NCBI GenBank assembly: GCA_003290165.1
Contig: QNQO01000811.1
Span: forward strand, 248,001 to 312,000
Length of the DNA: 64,000 bases
Origin: Berberis thunbergii
Lineage: Eukaryota > Streptophyta > Magnoliopsida > Ranunculales > Berberidaceae
Reading direction: 5' to 3'
The position numbers and the translations under genes were made by a program. Below are positions 35,496 through 44,264 of the stretch, piece by piece. Each line of letters begins with the position of its first letter. Positions within the stretch are counted from its first letter, which is position 1. The notes below the pieces were generated by a model that did not search any database, was not told where the DNA came from, and saw nothing but the letters and a program-made list of their open reading frames with translations.

Positions 35496-37611
35496 GTAGT
35501 TTGAGTATAGATATGAATCTGTGATCACGGTGCAAGCCTTCGTCCATTTCAAAATCATTTTCTTGTCATTGCAAAGCTTTCGTTTAGAACTTTTTATGGG
35601 AAGAATTTTTTTTTCCTTCACCATGGAGACTTGAGAAAATTTTGATAAGCTTTGGAGTGTTGTTAGTTAGTTTTATTGTGGAAGTTGATTAGAGAAAATC
35701 AAGGAATGGAATAAGAGCTTACGAACAGCTAGTGATATCATTTCTCATTTAAGAGGATCCTTTTTAGAAAGTGTCTGATAAGTTTGATCCAAATTAAGAG
35801 AAGGGGTTTTTTTAGTTTGGCCCTCAATAGTCTTATATCTAATTGAGTTTAGTACTAATTTTAAAAATTAACGTAGTCTAACACTCAAATTGTGATAGTC
35901 AACGTACTTGACTTCCATTGACTTTATTAAAACCCAAAAATATCCTTCATTTAAAGGCACATGCCATTGAACTTTCTCACACTACATTTTTCGTGGATTT
36001 CAATTCTTCATGAGCTTGGCTACAACCGACTTAACGTCTTGCATCTACCACTTTGAGAAAATCACAAGATACACCACTATCATTTGGCATCCCAGAAAAA
36101 ACATTTTGATCCCTAAGAATGCATCTAGGAACCATCAGTGAAGATTCGTTCTGTCACTGTGGGTTTTGAAGATCTTGATCAAGGCTTCATACAAATTTGC
36201 CTCCATCAAACACCCAAAAAGAACAAGAAAAGATAGTGAGATTTCAAAGAACCAATAGAATCCCAAAGCAAAAAATTCCTCCAGAATCCAAATTTATAAA
36301 AGATCGAGACAAACCCACATCATAAATCAACCCAAGAAGCTGAAAAATCACAAAACTTTCAAAACAAAAATTCCAAAGAATTTAGTGAACTCGAGATTAA
36401 AAAACCAAACTTTACCTATTAAGCAAACACTACAAAAAAAATTTAGATTGGAGATGACATCATGAGAGCTAAATCACCAATCACCATAACACACAAACCC
36501 CAAACCACAAATAATTGGAAACACACCTTGGGTAAGTCATTTTCCACCTTTTTAAATATGATTTTGATATGGGTCCAGAGAGAGAACTCAAATCCGTCAA
36601 CTTTTCTCCGGTCATCTGCGTGGCCATCAAGGTGACGACCCTAGGCTTGAAATTGGCTTGAATTCGCAACCCCATTCTCCACTTAGTGTGAGTTGGCAAA
36701 TTTGACAAAGGTGTTGTGAAACTTGTGAAGAAGAAAAAAAGAGTCTAAGGTATTGTTGATCGATCAAGTATTATGCAAATGAATGTGGTGATGGTTCAAT
36801 TTAGCATGATGGTGGTGGTTATAGGGAGATATTAGGAGAGACACAGACATAGTGGTATTCATTTGGGTGGGCCGTTGGTTTTGGAGATGATGCTGGAAGG
36901 TGTTTGGGAAGAGAAGTGAAGAAGATGAGATTTTTATTTTTATTTTTTGAACCATGACATTATATCTCTCAAATACATGTCAATATATCCTGACCATTAG
37001 ATGAATTTTAGAGATGCTTACCTAGCATGTGTTTTGCATGCGCATTCTAAGTGAAGGATATTTTTGGGTTTTAAAAAAACTTTAACAGTCAATGGATGTT
37101 TATCATGTTGACTGTGACAATTTGAGTGCTAGACTGAATTAATTTTTAAAATGAATACTAACTTCAATTAGACATAAATTAATGATGGCCAAACTAAAGC
37201 AAATCCTTAATAGAAAGATGGGTTATAGTGTTATACTAGCTCAAGAGGAATGTTCTAGTTTTTGAATACTACTTGATGCATTAGTTAGGAAAAACACCTT
37301 ATGTCAGAAAAAGATGGGGAAAATAGATGAATAAATAGAGCAGTGTGGTTTCTTTTATATTTGTAATAACATCATATTCTTGTTTGATGAAATGGGTTAT
37401 TTTCTTTTCTTAGGCAGGCGCTCTTGAAAAACTAGAGGCGTTTACAAGCTTTAATGGACCGGACTTTTATGGGCTTCCAAGAAATACATCAAAAATAAAA
37501 TTGAGCAAGACCCCGTGGAAGGTGCCAGAGTTTTACACCTTCAAGTTTGGAGAGATCATTCCCATGTTTGTAGGTGAAACTTTTGCGTGGCACCCATCTC
37601 CAGTCGTTTGA
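26095..37611 (+). CDS. PYR4: Dihydroorotase (pyrimidine biosynthesis), seven coding exons
   Basis: Converts N-carbamoyl-aspartate to dihydroorotate, the third step of de novo UMP synthesis, in plastid or mitochondrion. Exons: 26095-26189, 26270-26451, 28903-29039, 30756-30921, 31020-31136, 34748-34908, 37414-37611. They join in frame to 1,056 bases (351 residues), close to the usual plant and E. coli PyrC length. Visible motifs: [11 protein letters not shown] (metal-binding HxH), [18 protein letters not shown] (metal-bridging lysine), VHGEVTD and MEHITT (metal-binding histidines), GTDSAPHE (catalytic aspartate), and [12 protein letters not shown] near the end. I chose ATG 26095 ([15 protein letters not shown]). 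However, the exon is open in frame back to its acceptor at 26043 (ALNSPFVKAAWPRQVKT), so translation may start in an upstream exon that adds a targeting peptide. All borders are GT/AG. Introns 2, 3, 5 and 6 hold transposons, yet the reading frame is intact. I expect a working gene. Confidence 0.92.
27099..28194 (-). mobile_element. TRIM composite: one inverted and three direct LTRs, flanked by AGATG
   Basis: LTRs of 213-214 bases start tgttggaatatt and end gcaatttatca. One lies in plus orientation (27099-27311), followed by the primer site tggtatcagaac and a cut-short internal piece. Three lie in minus orientation (about 27345-27558, 27663-27876, 27981-28194), separated by 104-base internal regions (27559-27662, 27877-27980). 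In minus orientation each internal region has tggtatcagagc (initiator Met-tRNA primer site) at one end and a gagggggag purine tract at the other. These are the marks of terminal-repeat retrotransposons in miniature. The 5 bases on both outer sides are agatg (27094-27098, 28195-28199), a target duplication around the whole composite. It sits in PYR4 intron 2 and encodes nothing. Confidence 0.9.
29240..30247. other. PYR4 intron 3, left half
   Basis: Contains two long C-runs (about 29321-29334 and 29726-29735) but no transposon ends I recognise. A plus-strand open stretch at 29966-30250 ([20 protein letters not shown]) has gene-like composition but matches no family and has no clear splice borders. 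Confidence 0.35.
30248..30587. repeat. Fold-back (long inverted repeat) in PYR4 intron 3
   Basis: Left arm 30248-30380 and right arm 30456-30587 are near-perfect inverted copies (left begins tagttgagaatattaac, right ends gttaatattctcaacta), with a 75-base loop. The loop holds one full and one partial copy of a roughly 50-base unit starting ctagattgacatgtcatagg; a third copy follows directly after the right arm (30585-30635). It has no coding capacity. The transcript would form a hairpin of about 130 base pairs. Confidence 0.88.
31380..31565 (-). pseudogene. LINE reverse-transcriptase scrap
   Basis: The minus strand reads [20 protein letters not shown] followed by VCAKKDG. This is the usual text between the RT core and the zinc-binding end of plant L1-type LINEs (FLW....KYHLVNW..VC.P...GG). 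Only about 60 residues remain, in PYR4 intron 5. It is inactive. Confidence 0.65.
32451..34228 (+). mobile_element. Small non-autonomous LTR retrotransposon in PYR4 intron 5
   Basis: Two LTRs match: 32451-32704 and 34000-34228, starting tgacgtaattgggtagttag / tgatgtaattgggtagttag and ending attcatca / cttcatca. LTR 1 is followed by agtatcaaagcc, a degenerate Met-tRNA primer site; LTR 2 is preceded by the purine tract ttggggaggg. The 1.3-kb interior has a short gag-like start ([17 protein letters not shown] near 32750) and no pol. No matching 5-base flanks were found. The LTRs differ by several indels, so the insertion is not recent. Confidence 0.8.
35207..35726. mobile_element. MITE with long inverted arms (PYR4 intron 6)
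   Basis: The ends are inverted copies: gttcgtaaggtcttattc at the left and gaataagagcttacgaac at the right. The arms continue with cttccttgattttatctaatcaacttcc against its inverse, for about 90 bases. The middle holds a long A-run and (TA)n. A sequence of similar arm design lies at 55744-56268. No transposase. A perfect-looking palindrome (tcacaagctagagcttgtga, 35183-35202) stands just outside the left end. Confidence 0.75.
35424..35492 (+). repeat. Compound microsatellite A(n)(TA)n
   Basis: About 26 A residues followed by about 21 TA units. It creates false lysine- and Tyr/Ile-rich open frames on both strands. It is inside the MITE. Confidence 0.95.
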
Positions 37612-37724
37612 TTGAGCTCTAGAGTTTTATTTTAGTTGTATCTTTTACATCCCATATTTTTAGTTTTCTTTTCTTTTCATTTAAGTTATTCCAGCTTCTT
37701 GCACTACACCAAAAACCCCCATTA

Positions 37725-38327
37725 GCAACGGCTCTAGACCGTGGGCGTAAGCCATTGCCACGGCTAAGAGCCGTGGACTACAGGGGCGTCGCAAAATCCT
37801 TTGTAACGGCTATAAACCGTTGCTAAACATTGTAGCAACGGTTTTATGTTTGAATGAGGGGCGTTATTTTCAGAAATTAGCAACGGTTCTAAACCGTTGC
37901 AATAACAATAGCAACGGTTCCTAGCCGTGGCAAACGTAGCAACAGTTAATAGCCGTTACAAAATGTAGATATTAGCAACGGTTATAAACCGTGTCTAAGC
38001 ATATTGCAACGGTTTATAGCCGTTGCAAAATTAGCTACGGTTTTAAGCCGTGACAAATTTCATATATTAGCAACGGTTTTAAACCGTGTCTAAGATTAGC
38101 AACGGTTTTAAACCGTGTCTAAGATTAGCAACGGTTTTTAGCCGTGGCAAAAATAGCCACGGTTTTAAGCCGTGACAAGGTGTAGATACTAGCAACGGTT
38201 TAAAACCGTGTCTAATTAAGTAGCAACGGTTTTAAGCCGTGGCTAACCCTAGCCACGGTTATAAGCCGTGGCAAGGTAGCCACGGTTTTTAGCCGTTGCA
38301 ATAGTTAGCCACGGTTTAAAACCGAGG

Positions 38328-38330
<3 letters not shown>
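37725..38330. repeat. Subterminal palindromic repeats of E2 (left end)
   Basis: More than twenty units of the type TAGCAACGGTTTTAAACCG plus tgtct or tggc, spaced about 20-35 bases and ending in a T-run (38331-38359). Each unit is nearly self-complementary around AACGGTTTTAAACCGTT. Inferred role: binding sites for a transposase supplied by an autonomous relative. Confidence 0.92.
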
Positions 38331-38362
<32 letters not shown>

Positions 38363-38723
38363 ATCAAATGACTTTCACCATCAAAGTATAAGTAAACAAA
38401 GCACCCATTTCAATATATCCTAGAAACATTTTTTCTTATTTTCTACACTAGCTTTAATGTCAAACAATTATCGACTGAAAATATTGGATGACTAAAAAAA
38501 ATTCATTATACATAGAAGTCATGTTTTGAAAAACAGTATATGGAAATCTATCAATGAAATAACTGCTCAAGACTTACAGTAGTTGAATTTGTTACTACCA
38601 CAAGGGTGGTCACCGGAGAAAAGAAAAAAAAAATTCCCACATGAGAAAAAAAAAAAAAAAAGCCTTTTGGTTTTATTATCGATTTTTCTTCACTCTGTAC
38701 TGTCGATCCTCATTACATAGATG

Positions 38724-39476
38724 TTAGCCAGAAGCATCCACTGGTGCTGCACCGTCTTCACTGGATGACACAGTACCCCATTGCCCATGAGTTGAGAGAG
38801 GTTCGAGAACATAAACCCCTCCATTGCTTAAACCCAATGCAAACTGGTGGGGTTTAGATGGATGGGCTGCAACCACCAGAGGATGCACACTCGGTTCGAT
38901 CTCCCTGTTGAAAATGCACATGTTTAATAACAAAAGAAAGAAGAAGAGGAAGACTATATTTCAATTATTTGTAACATAATATACCTCATATACGCCATAG
39001 GGTGGATCCAACACTTCAGTGTAAGTGTTGAAGCAGCTAGAACACCCACATTTCCATCTGCAAAGCTTGCATAAATGGATTCTCCATCACATGAATACCT
39101 AGCACATGTGATCCGGATCATTGGATCTTCAGGCACCCACTGTCCAAGGTACGAACAAAGTAGAATTCCACAACGAATGCAAGCAATTTAAAAACGGAAT
39201 GACCATTTGTATATGTTAGATTACAATTGGCATACCTGTCTAAGAAGTTTAATTTGAAATTGTTTCGCATCAGGTGCTTCATCAGATGCATGAGACACTT
39301 CATGAATCACTAGTCTTGTCTCATGGACAACCAGCAACTGTGTCTCATTGCAGTGAAACTGCAGATAAATCCCCGCAGGTGGAGCTGAGTCTCGCCTAGT
39401 GGCTAGTGGGAGTAGGCAATGAGGCACTGCACTCTTTCCACCACTGTTGCTGATCTATGGTGTTCCAAACACATAC
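38724..39476 (-). pseudogene. TPR: Captured 3' end of a TOPLESS-related co-repressor
   Basis: Three exons: 39476-39236 (VHETRLVIHEVSHASDEAPD), 39139-38985 (ARYSCDGESIYASFADGNVG), 38904-38724 (VHPLVVAAHPSKPHQFALGL, then SNGGVYVLEPLSTHGQWGT), with a natural stop at 38724-38726. They match the last WD40 repeats and tail of TPL/TPR proteins, which recruit histone deacetylases for repressors such as Aux/IAA. Borders are GT/AG. The first exon carries a frame change after VWNT, so it could not be read through unchanged. The roughly 900 residues upstream are missing. As the last fragment in E2 transcription order, it would supply the stop and perhaps the polyadenylation region of a chimeric RNA. Confidence 0.88.
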
Positions 39477-39656
39477 CTAAGGAAAAAGAAAAGTCGGTTC
39501 ATGTTACTGTATCATCCCAAAATCAGATAAACGTAGATAAATTTCGGAAATGGAATTGGTTCATACCTGTGTATCAGATAAAAGTAGATAAATTTTACTT
39601 TGTAACAATTTCCAAAGTAGAACAAGAAGCAGCAAGGAAAGAATATGAATAATCAC

Positions 39657-39764
39657 CTTGAAAACCTCAGTATCGTCAACATATGAGATACCAATCAAAT
39701 ATTCAAGTCCCAAGAGAAGTAAAGACTTATTTTCTGGAGTTGATTCAAGTACGCGAATATGGGA
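39657..39764 (-). pseudogene. XPO1: Captured exon of exportin-1 (CRM1/XPO1)
   Basis: One 108-base exon (36 codons, open) with acceptor atgcag and donor aag|gtgat. It reads SHIRVLESTPENKSLLLLGL then EYLIGISYVDDTEVFK. Exportin-1 carries leucine-rich NES cargo out of the nucleus, and the YLINISYVDDTEVFKVCLDY region is highly conserved in its HEAT repeats; here the expected Asn is Gly. Neighbouring XPO1 exons were not recognised. It is an isolated fragment between the TOPLESS-related and fructokinase pieces, in the same orientation. Confidence 0.87.
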
Positions 39765-39829
39765 CTGCATAAGAAATAAAATATACAAATCAAGACAGGG
39801 AAATTAGAAAAGAAGAAGGACTTAACGTT

Positions 39830-40017
39830 CCTGCTGTCCTGAATATTCCAGGTGCTACATAATACAAGAAGCCCCACAAATCTGTCCAAAGAGACAGCGT
39901 GCAAGCCTGCAGCAACTCCACAGTACAGCTGCATGCATCAAGAGCATGAAGATCTATTGCAGCAGGAGCGTGAAGAACAGCACCTACAGCTGCAGCAGTC
40001 TTGCAAAAATCTAACAA
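39830..40017 (-). other. Unassigned open stretch in E2
   Basis: The minus strand is open from 40017 to about 39790 and reads TAAAVGAVLHAPAAIDLHAL, then ELLQACTLSLWTDLWGF. Composition is gene-like and it lies in line with the captured exons, just upstream of the XPO1 exon, with a possible donor near 39838. A second frame is also open over 240 bases (ending LDRFVGLLVLCSTWNIQDSR). I cannot name a family. Confidence 0.35.
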
Positions 40018-40871
40018 GATAGCAGTCTTATATGAATACTATAAGATAGCAGCCTCATATTTACTTTAAGTAAACAGCTAATGGATATCATAAAAGACAC
40101 AAGATTAGCAAAGTTTCAATGAGCTAATGGACATTCATAACTTACAAAATGTCGCTAACAACTAAATTACAATAAAACAAGAACCACTTATATCGGTTTA
40201 TACCAAAACCTTCCATAAGAGTGAAAATAAGACGCCATAACATTGTTTATACTAACTGACACTCCATTATACATAACACATCCATGTTGACAGAAAAACA
40301 CCAATACTGATACCAAATTCTTCAATTATCTATTTCATATGCCTTGGACAAATTAATGCATAAAAATAAACCAATACACAAATAAACAAAACAACCAAAA
40401 CATAATATTAATAACTCCTGTCTTAAAACAAATTAAAACCTCCTTTTGATCCAGTCAAATAATAAAATCTGAGAAAATCATACTCTATACACTATTCTTG
40501 TTAGCTTTGGATATTAAGCAAATTCCGTATGGTACTCATATCGTTTCGAGTATCATTGCTCATACGAATACTTTAGAGTCTTATTAGAGGTTAGTTTATC
40601 AAGGCTGCGTGCTTTGTTTTACCTTTCCTTACACATGAAGACATAAACAATCTAACAAAGAGGATACATGCATTCCACCAACCAATTTAGAACATTGACT
40701 AGCATGGGACAAGATGAGATTCAAGAATTTTCAGCAAAAATCAAGAACCCCAATTGACAGAATTGTCTTATTTAGTGGTTCTTGTTTTATTGTAATGAAA
40801 TTTCAGATGCATCTCCCATTATAAAGGCTAATAAAGTAAGGACAATGAGCATCTAGACCAGAATAACTTAC

Positions 40872-40979
40872 CATGCCCCATCTCTAGCAGATTTCATGGC
40901 TGCTTCTTTGGCTGCTTTGATGGCTGCAAAGTGGGTTGATCGACATGGTTCAGAGATCAAATTGATGGAACCGTAATCA
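40872..40979 (-). pseudogene. Captured exon of fructokinase (pfkB family)
   Basis: A 108-base open exon, acceptor taaag before 40979 and donor catg|gtaag at 40872. It reads DYGSINLISEPCRSTHFAAI then KAAKEAAMKSARDGA. Plant fructokinases have YGSISLI.EPC.SAH.AA.KAAK.AG at this place, so the first 24 residues fit well. The end (AMKSARDGAW) departs from the family, which suggests a junction with other sequence inside the exon or decay. Fructokinase phosphorylates fructose in the cytosol or plastid. No other exon of it is present. Confidence 0.75.
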
Positions 40980-41464
40980 CTTTAAATATGGTATCAATAG
41001 CTTGACCAAGTAGTATGGCAACACAGATGTGTCATAATGAGATAATTAAAAAAAAAGGATTTGAGGATAGGATTGGCAATATTATGTGATAAATTTTCAA
41101 TCACCTCCCTCGCATCCAAAACAAAAACAAAAAAAAAAAACAAAAAAAAAAGATAAAAAACAACAATTCAAAAATATGTAAGTGATGTTGTAAGATTTGA
41201 GGATAGAGTTCGGCAATATTATGTGTCCTCTTGCTGCAATAAAGCAGCCTGACCATGGGCCTTCAAAAAGAAACATATAAGTGAAAAAGAGTCCATGCTG
41301 CCAGACTACATTGACATGAACGACAGTTATTTCAGTGAACATCATGTATATTTGTTTCATTGAATTGATATTTCACAAAGCCAAAAATAAATAAAATAGG
41401 TAACAGTCTAAGCCTCATGGTTCAGACATGCCACGAGGATAAATTATGATCATGACAATCTTAT

Positions 41465-41554
41465 AGTCTCCGCCACTAGCTCTAAAGGGCTCAGATCTGC
41501 ACCGCGGCTGAATGTCATTTCTATCCGAAACCTTTTTGGGTCTTCTATAGCAAC
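41465..41554 (-). other. Captured exon of an unidentified gene
   Basis: Acceptor ctgcag before 41554, then [20 protein letters not shown] followed by [12 protein letters not shown]. It has strong protein-like character and the same orientation as its neighbours, but I do not recognise the family. The right border is unclear because there is no good GT donor within 20 bases of 41465. Confidence 0.45.
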
Positions 41555-41879
41555 CTGCAGAAACAAATGCACTGCCAAGGTTAATTCCTACAGCAGTGAT
41601 GTTAATTTTCATTCTTCATATCAAAAGGAACGATGGTTTCATGTTTTCATGACACTATAAGATATCTCCTCTGATTCCCATTATTCCGGCTATAACAGTA
41701 TATGGCATCTTCCTATCTACTACATTTTTTGGTGCAAGTAGTCATCTTCATTTTGTGAACTTGTAAGCTAGGTATGTGTGACATTGTAATATAAAATTTA
41801 ACATGGAAACACAATAGAGATATTGAATCAAAGCACTGTCACTAATCAATTCTTAATTCTCAAAGGGAATTATCTAATT

Positions 41880-42085
41880 AATACAATCAAACCACCTCCA
41901 TTAATAATGGGGCCTGACCTTTATACTATCGGCTCACGTCTCAATTTAGAAAAAAATAAACACTAGCAGCGACATCAGCCTAACGCGTATCCACCATCTC
42001 GCCACGGCCTTACCACCAGTCCAGGCCGCAGCACAGTCCGCAACAACCAGTGCCCAGTCCTTCCAGTCCGCAGCCTCTTAATCAA
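41880..42085. other. Possible MITE piece in E2
   Basis: A GC-rich block with repeated ccagtcc/cgcagc words (41990-42070), followed by cctcttaatcaaacaaacaccccc. Its inverse, gggggtgtttgtttgattaa, is a start typical of small plant DNA transposons. The second end was not found. Confidence 0.3.
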
Positions 42086-42265
42086 ACAAACACCCCCACA
42101 TTTAATGATCATACTCCTAAAGTGCAAATGACAAAATTGTTTACTACACACAAGCAAATGATATATGGAAACAGATGAATAGGAAAGATTTTCGTTCATG
42201 TCAATACTTTTTTTAATCATTTAAACTCAAATTCAAGTCAGGGAGAGCATTGAAGCATAATATAC

Positions 42266-42358
42266 CTCGTATGGAGATTTCCTGGTACTAATTGCATCAT
42301 TTTCATTAAAGATGGGAATGACCCTCAAATGTAACAACAAATTCAATGTTTCAGAAAG
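42266..42358 (-). pseudogene. P5CS: Captured exon of delta-1-pyrroline-5-carboxylate synthase
   Basis: A 93-base open exon with acceptor ttgcag and donor gag|gtata. It reads LSETLNLLLHLRVIPIFNEN then DAISTRKSPYE. P5CS makes the proline precursor glutamate-semialdehyde; its N-terminal glutamate-5-kinase domain has TV..LL.LRVIPIFNENDAVSTR..PYE, a substrate-binding region. No other P5CS exon is adjacent. It is isolated between a PDR fragment and an unassigned exon. Confidence 0.87.
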
Positions 42359-42465
42359 CTGCAATCTAGCCCCAGTAACTGAAAATTTGATGCTTACTTT
42401 CATTTTTTTTTGAATGTTTACATCTAAACTACAATGTGTATGCATCTAGTAATGCAGACTTTTAC

Positions 42466-42692
42466 CTTTAAGGTATAATCAGTGAGGATGCTGGACTTTT
42501 GCCCTTGAATTGCTGCTGCCTGAAATGCAAGGAGTGTAACAAATTCATAGATTGTACGATATTTTAAAGGAATTGTGCTGAGTTGTTTTTCTTAGCTACC
42601 AGTATCTTTTGTTACCTTCATAAAAACGTCGATATCTGCATCTGGTTTGACCGAATAATGTTTCTCCCTTCTTGCAAGTTCAGTGAGAACAT
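42466..42692 (-). pseudogene. Captured two-exon piece of a PDR-type ABCG transporter
   Basis: Exon 1 (42692-42616) reads DVLTELARREKHYSVKPDAD then IDVFMK. Exon 2 (42519-42466) reads AAAIQGQKSSILTDYTLK. Plant full-size ABCG/PDR pumps have ELARREK....PDADIDVFMKA.A..GQ...L.TDYTLKILGLDIC just before the ABC signature, so two consecutive exons and the intron between them were captured together. The signature itself and all membrane spans are missing. GT/AG borders are intact. Confidence 0.85.
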
Positions 42693-42995
42693 CTGCAATT
42701 ATTTTGAAAGGTCAAAACCAATTACAAGTAGTTTGTCGAAACTATATATAGAAAATGTAAAAGAGGAGGTGGTAAAATAAAATAAATGTGTATAAATGAA
42801 TAAGCGGGCACGGTATAGGTCAACAATGAAAAGGTAAAATGTTATTCCACTGAATGCATGAGACTATATAGTTGCAATATCCATTTCTCTAGTATGTTAA
42901 GAAGCAAAAAGGTGTATAGGCGGGTTGAGATCTACCTGTTCTCTTGTCATGTAGGTTATAAGCAAGCAACGATGATTCCATGCACGGTTACTTAC

Positions 42996-43092
42996 TTTCA
43001 AAACTTCTATCCAAACTGCCAGTCAACTTAAACAATTGATCAAAGTGAGGTTTGCAGTACAGGACACCCTCAAAGGAGGAATAGTTACCAAG
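42996..43092 (-). pseudogene. Captured exon of a plant LIM-domain protein (WLIM type)
   Basis: A 97-base exon with acceptor ttgcag and donor gaaa|gtaag. It reads GNYSSFEGVLYCKPHFDQLF then KLTGSLDRSFE. Two-LIM plant proteins bundle actin and have the text NYSS.EGVLYCKPHF.QLFK.TG at the end of the first LIM motif, with the zinc-binding C and H of YCKPHF visible here. The rest of the gene is absent. Confidence 0.85.
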
Positions 43093-44264
43093 CTGCAAAA
43101 GAAATGAGATAGTTTTAACCATGGTATATATGAAGGATACTGGTACACTGTAATATATTGCATTTGAGAAGAATAGCAATAACCACACAACTGTTACAGA
43201 CATCAAGCAGTTTGAAATTTCTTTCTCCAAATTGACTGATAAAAGCTGTCAAGCGGATATTCATATTTTGATGAGAAATAGTAAGGACGGGTTGTTGTCC
43301 AATTATGGCTTCAAATGGTGGATTTACACATGTATAGGTCTGAATTGATTCTAAATTGTTGTGTTATGTCAAACCCAATGTTCAGCGCCCATTGACAACC
43401 TTGGATTACTTGGTTTGCATCTACCCTGATAGTGACTTTTCGAAATTGCTCCTAGTTCTTTTCTAGAAGATTTAAAGACGATCATTTATGAGGATGCAGA
43501 GTGCAAAATATATGGGATTAAATATAAAGGTAGGAAGGAATGTGGAGCATTCTACTTGATCAATCAGTTGGTACTTGTGTATGGGATAAGAGCTTGAGAT
43601 CAACTACTAAGCCTTCTCTATTCAACACAAGAAGAGTTCAATTCAAATTTATAACTTCTCCCTATCTTCTTATGAACTAAATGGACAGCTGCCTTGCTGC
43701 CAACCATCAGGGAGACTTGCACCCACAACCTACTACAAGAAGTAGAATACTACATCAACTGTGTTGGATGGTGGCATGTTCTACGGAAATGTTTGGTTGC
43801 ATAATATCCGTCTCTAAAGAATCTAAACCACCTTAAAGGCATTCCAAGAGTGTGATCACTGTGAATTGGATTCTTTAGTAAGATGAAATCCAGCGATGTA
43901 GAGGGAAATTTTCCTTGGGAAGATGAAAATCCAAGCCTGTCATGAAAAGTGAGAGAAGGAACAGCCCAAGAATACTGTTAATTAACATGAGTTGCTTAAG
44001 AAATCCAGTTTTTAAAATTTCAGTCCGGTCCTCGATTTTGACAAATCGGGCCGGTTAACCAGATCTGCCCAGCTCAACATTCAAGTAACAACAAAGTGAT
44101 GTATAAGAAGGAAAACAATAGAATCATATAAAATATCATTTGTCAAAAGCCTCTAAGCTCACGAAATAGAAGAAACACACTCACACATTCAAGTAACAAC
44201 AAAGTGATGTATAAGAAGGTATACAGTAGAATCACAGAAAACAAAAAGAAATTTGGAAGATTAC
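43093..44264. other. E2 filler between captured genes
   Basis: AT-rich, no exon recognised. A direct repeat of about 38 bases (cattcaagtaacaacaaagtgatgt and on) occurs at about 44079 and 44184. Confidence 0.45.

Noticed and set aside
35278..35624. Open frames rich in Lys or Ile/Tyr around 35.3-35.6 kb
   Set aside because: They are translations of the A-run and (TA)n microsatellite on both strands.
37725..38330. A CRISPR-like array of regularly spaced palindromic repeats
   Set aside because: The spacers are short, similar and drifting, no cas genes exist, and the repeats mark CACTA ends in a plant genome.
42583..42780. Plus-strand open frame of 65 codons
   Set aside because: It is the shadow of the minus-strand PDR exon.
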